Shown: one piece after another, positions 15,668-17,020 of the stretch
Layout: each line of letters starts with the position of its first letter
Numbering within the stretch: the stretch's first letter is position 1
Assembly: GCA_030596465.1 (NCBI GenBank)
Contig: JAUVJW010000014.1
Coordinates: 1-17,020 of the forward strand
DNA: 17,020 nt
Direction of reading: 5' to 3'
Source: Candidatus Fermentibacteraceae bacterium
Lineage (GTDB): Bacteria > Fermentibacterota > Fermentibacteria > Fermentibacterales > JCC-6
Program-made: the position numbers and the translations under genes
The notes under the pieces: model-generated
What the model saw: only the letters and a program-made list of their open reading frames with translations
What the model was told of the DNA's origin: nothing
The model's database searches: none

Positions 15668-15696
15668 TTGACATCATCACCGAATATAGTTACTAT
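15668..15696 (+). promoter_or_regulatory. Sigma70-type promoter for the second 130-aa protein gene
   Basis: TTGACA (15668-15673), exactly 17 bases, TACTAT (15691-15696). Initiation near 15703 gives a leader of about 27 bases with an excellent SD. ATAGTTACT occurs at the -10 (15686-15694) and again at 15708-15716, 22 bases later, which could be a pair of operator half-sites. Confidence 0.75.
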
Positions 15697-15729
15697 TTAG
15701 GTAGATGATAGTTACTTAGGAGGTGTCAC

Positions 15730-16122
15730 ATGAACAAGATTGTGGTACACGGTAATGATGGTAAAATATCAAAGGGTCATTCTTCCGATTTCACTCCCTC
15801 ACTTCCCTACTTTCATCTGGCAACGGTTGAAAATCCATCCGACTCGGTCAAATTCTGGCTGGACAACCTCAAAGCTGTTTTCGTTGTTATGGATTTCCAG
15901 GGAGACTCTCTGCATCGGGACACCCACGACTTCGATCAGGCTCCTTCCTCGGGAAAGCACATCGTTGTAAACTTCAAGGATGGAGAAAAGCTCTATGGTA
16001 TCTCCGAGTTGAGTCACAGGAATTCAACCGGCTTCTTTATCTTCCCGACTGACCCGGACTCCAACACCATAAGAGCTTTTGTAGTCAGCTCCGCCATTGC
16101 AAGTGTTGATATAACAGAATAG
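15730..16122 (+). CDS. 130-aa protein with an internal two-fold repeat (DUF6982-like), paralog B
   Basis: ATG start with AGGAGGT (15718-15724) five bases upstream. It has the same length as the protein at 11347-11739 and about 55% identity to it by hand alignment without gaps. The cores L-D-N-L-K-A-V-F, D-S-L-H-R-D-T-H-D-F, S-G-K-H-I-V-V-N-F-K-D-G-E, G-F-F-I-F-P-T-D-P and R-A-F-V-V are conserved. There is no signal peptide and no membrane segment. The halves again resemble each other (G-K-I-S-K-G near the start, G-E-K-L-Y-G in the second half), suggesting a tandem small beta-fold. Function unknown; the shared charged and aromatic residues make a binding role more likely than catalysis. It has its own promoter and is followed by a terminator, so it appears monocistronic. 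It is divergent from the lipoprotein operon. Confidence 0.87.
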   Translation: MNKIVVHGNDGKISKGHSSDFTPSLPYFHLATVENPSDSVKFWLDNLKAVFVVMDFQGDSLHRDTHDFDQAPSSGKHIVVNFKDGEKLYGISELSHRNSTGFFIFPTDPDSNTIRAFVVSSAIASVDITE

Positions 16123-16146
16123 CTCAGATCCTGAGGCTGGTTTTTT
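16121..16146 (+). terminator. Probable intrinsic terminator after paralog B
   Basis: CTCAG (16123-16127), ATC loop, CTGAG (16131-16135), with AG (16121-16122) and CT (16137-16138) able to extend the stem around one bulged G, then GG and TTTTTT (16141-16146). The stem begins in the stop codon. The loop is small and the T-run starts two bases after the extended stem, so efficiency may be moderate. Confidence 0.55.
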
Positions 16147-16202
16147 GATTGAGGAGTGGGTAGATTGGTACTGGTTTTCTGAGACTAACAAAGGAGTTTA
16201 TT

Positions 16203-16790
16203 GTGAATAAAATATTTTTATGCCTTTTTCTGGTATCCGCCCCCGCTTTGGCGGATACAGAATGGACTTTTCCATTCACCGAACTAGAAGCAAACTGGAA
16301 CAGTCCATCTCCCTGGACCATTGATGCCACAGGAGCACACTACGCCGACCCACTGAACAATGAACTTGACTGGACATACAGCACACTCAGCAGCGGAGTA
16401 ATGACCATTCCAGAAAATGTTACATCTATCACCATAGAATTTATGAGTGGATACGATTACTACGGATATGTAATGGACGGTGGATCGTATATCTCCATTA
16501 CTGCCACAGCGGATACAGGCGCACTGCCTATTTCTCTTGTTGATGTATCGGATGGCATCAGCAGCTTTAACTACACCTCCTATGAAGGCTCGGATACCAC
16601 TCTGGTTTCCTGTGTACTACCTGTTCAAACTGGCGATGATCTTGAACTCAACTTCACAGGCGGCATTGATACTTATGGGGATATCTGCTTCGCTGATCTC
16701 TATTGGATTCTCTGGGATATGATCATTATCGGACATGATGACAGCCGACTTGAATGTATAACCTGGGCACAGATTAAAAACAGTTTCTAG
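16203..16790 (+). CDS. Small secreted protein, probable beta-sandwich
   Basis: GTG start with AAGGAG (16191-16196) six bases upstream; 195 residues. M-N-K-I-F-L-C-L-F-L-V-S-A-P-A-L-A is a signal peptide cut after Ala17, leaving D-T-E-W. The mature part is rich in aromatic, Ser, Thr, Gly and Asp residues in alternating beta-strand patterns, with W-N-S-P-S-P-W near the start and F-A-D-L-Y-W-I-L-W near the end, like a jelly-roll or lectin-type domain. It ends T-W-A-Q-I-K-N-S-F, a compact tail after G-H-D-D-S-R-L-E that might be a sorting or packing element. I do not recognise the family. It comes after a terminator, so it needs its own promoter; only weak matches were seen in 16145-16185. Confidence 0.8.
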   Translation: MNKIFLCLFLVSAPALADTEWTFPFTELEANWNSPSPWTIDATGAHYADPLNNELDWTYSTLSSGVMTIPENVTSITIEFMSGYDYYGYVMDGGSYISITATADTGALPISLVDVSDGISSFNYTSYEGSDTTLVSCVLPVQTGDDLELNFTGGIDTYGDICFADLYWILWDMIIIGHDDSRLECITWAQIKNSF

Positions 16791-17020
16791 GAGCGTGTGA
16801 CCGAGAATATCCTCCCCCTGAAATTTTCACACTCTGTTACAAAGGGTTCACAACTCATTGACCCTCACCTCTGATGTACTCGTTTGAAGAACCAGGAGCG
16901 TGTCTGACAATAGGCGCTGTGCAGTTACGCCGCAGGATCGAGTCAGAGAGCAACGAAACCAATACCGGTGTGCGTCCTGCGATAGCAAAGAATTCGTGCG
17001 GATTTGAAGAAAAAGCAACA
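16789..17020. repeat. Non-coding tail with direct and inverted repeats, possible edge of a dispersed repeat
   Basis: AGGAGCGTGT occurs at 16789-16798, overlapping the preceding stop codon, and again at 16894-16903, 105 bases later. CGCAGGA (16931-16937) and TCCTGCG (16975-16981) are complementary across a 37-base loop. No gene start is convincing before the window ends. The sequence from about 16894 looks more structured than the rest and may be the beginning of a mobile element, a structured RNA or a dispersed repeat; the window is too short to decide. Confidence 0.35.

Noticed and set aside
1..17020. CRISPR array, tRNA, rRNA, phage or complete insertion sequence
   Set aside because: No regularly spaced repeats, no cloverleaf with CCA-type end, no rRNA-like stretch, and no transposase, integrase or phage structural gene was seen.

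Overview
The window is about 17 kb of a Gram-negative-type bacterial chromosome of moderate GC. It has an RND efflux operon with a lipoprotein adaptor, cleaved and lipoprotein signal peptides, sigma70-like promoters, strong Shine-Dalgarno (SD) sequences and frequent GTG/TTG starts. Several small exported proteins of unknown family suggest an uncultured lineage, perhaps FCB/Fermentibacteria-like or deltaproteobacterial. That placement is a guess from protein style. I found no phage, insertion-sequence, CRISPR, tRNA or rRNA gene.

Layout. (1) 1-1049, + strand: the C-terminal part of a PLP aminotransferase, then two cupin copies. The first is decayed (start, SD and nine codons, then a deletion and frame change); the second is intact. 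(2) 1051-5770, - strand: a compact efflux operon transcribed tetR, lipoprotein adaptor, RND pump, with overlapping stop/start codons. It has a clear promoter (TTGACA-N17-TATATC) whose -10 and start point are overlapped by a 27-bp imperfect palindrome, the likely TetR operator. (3) 5958-9155, +: a large soluble signalling protein with a class III adenylate cyclase domain, an AAA/STAND-type ATPase and TPRs. (4) 9218-11209, -: an exported or anchored protein with a phosphohistidine swivel domain ahead of a PEP-synthase-type ATP-grasp domain. (5) 11347-11739, +: a 130-aa cytosolic protein, paralogous to 15730-16122. (6) 11745-12380, -: protein-L-isoaspartate methyltransferase. (7) 12452-13958, +: a DUF1007-type periplasmic protein followed by a NicO/RcnA-type metal exporter, with a good intrinsic terminator at 14151-14173. 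(8) 14222-15415, -: a secreted protein and a lipoprotein of unknown function, probably one operon. (9) 15416-15729: a regulatory region with two divergent core promoters of the same design. (10) 15730-16790, +: the second 130-aa paralog, a terminator, and a small secreted protein. (11) 16791-17020: non-coding DNA with short direct and inverted repeats that may be the edge of a dispersed repeat.

The genes do not form one pathway. The functional units are the self-regulated efflux operon, the metal-export pair and the divergent envelope-protein/130-aa-protein unit. The least conventional items are the exported dikinase-like protein, the paralogous 130-aa proteins with an internal two-fold repeat, and the half-deleted cupin copy.
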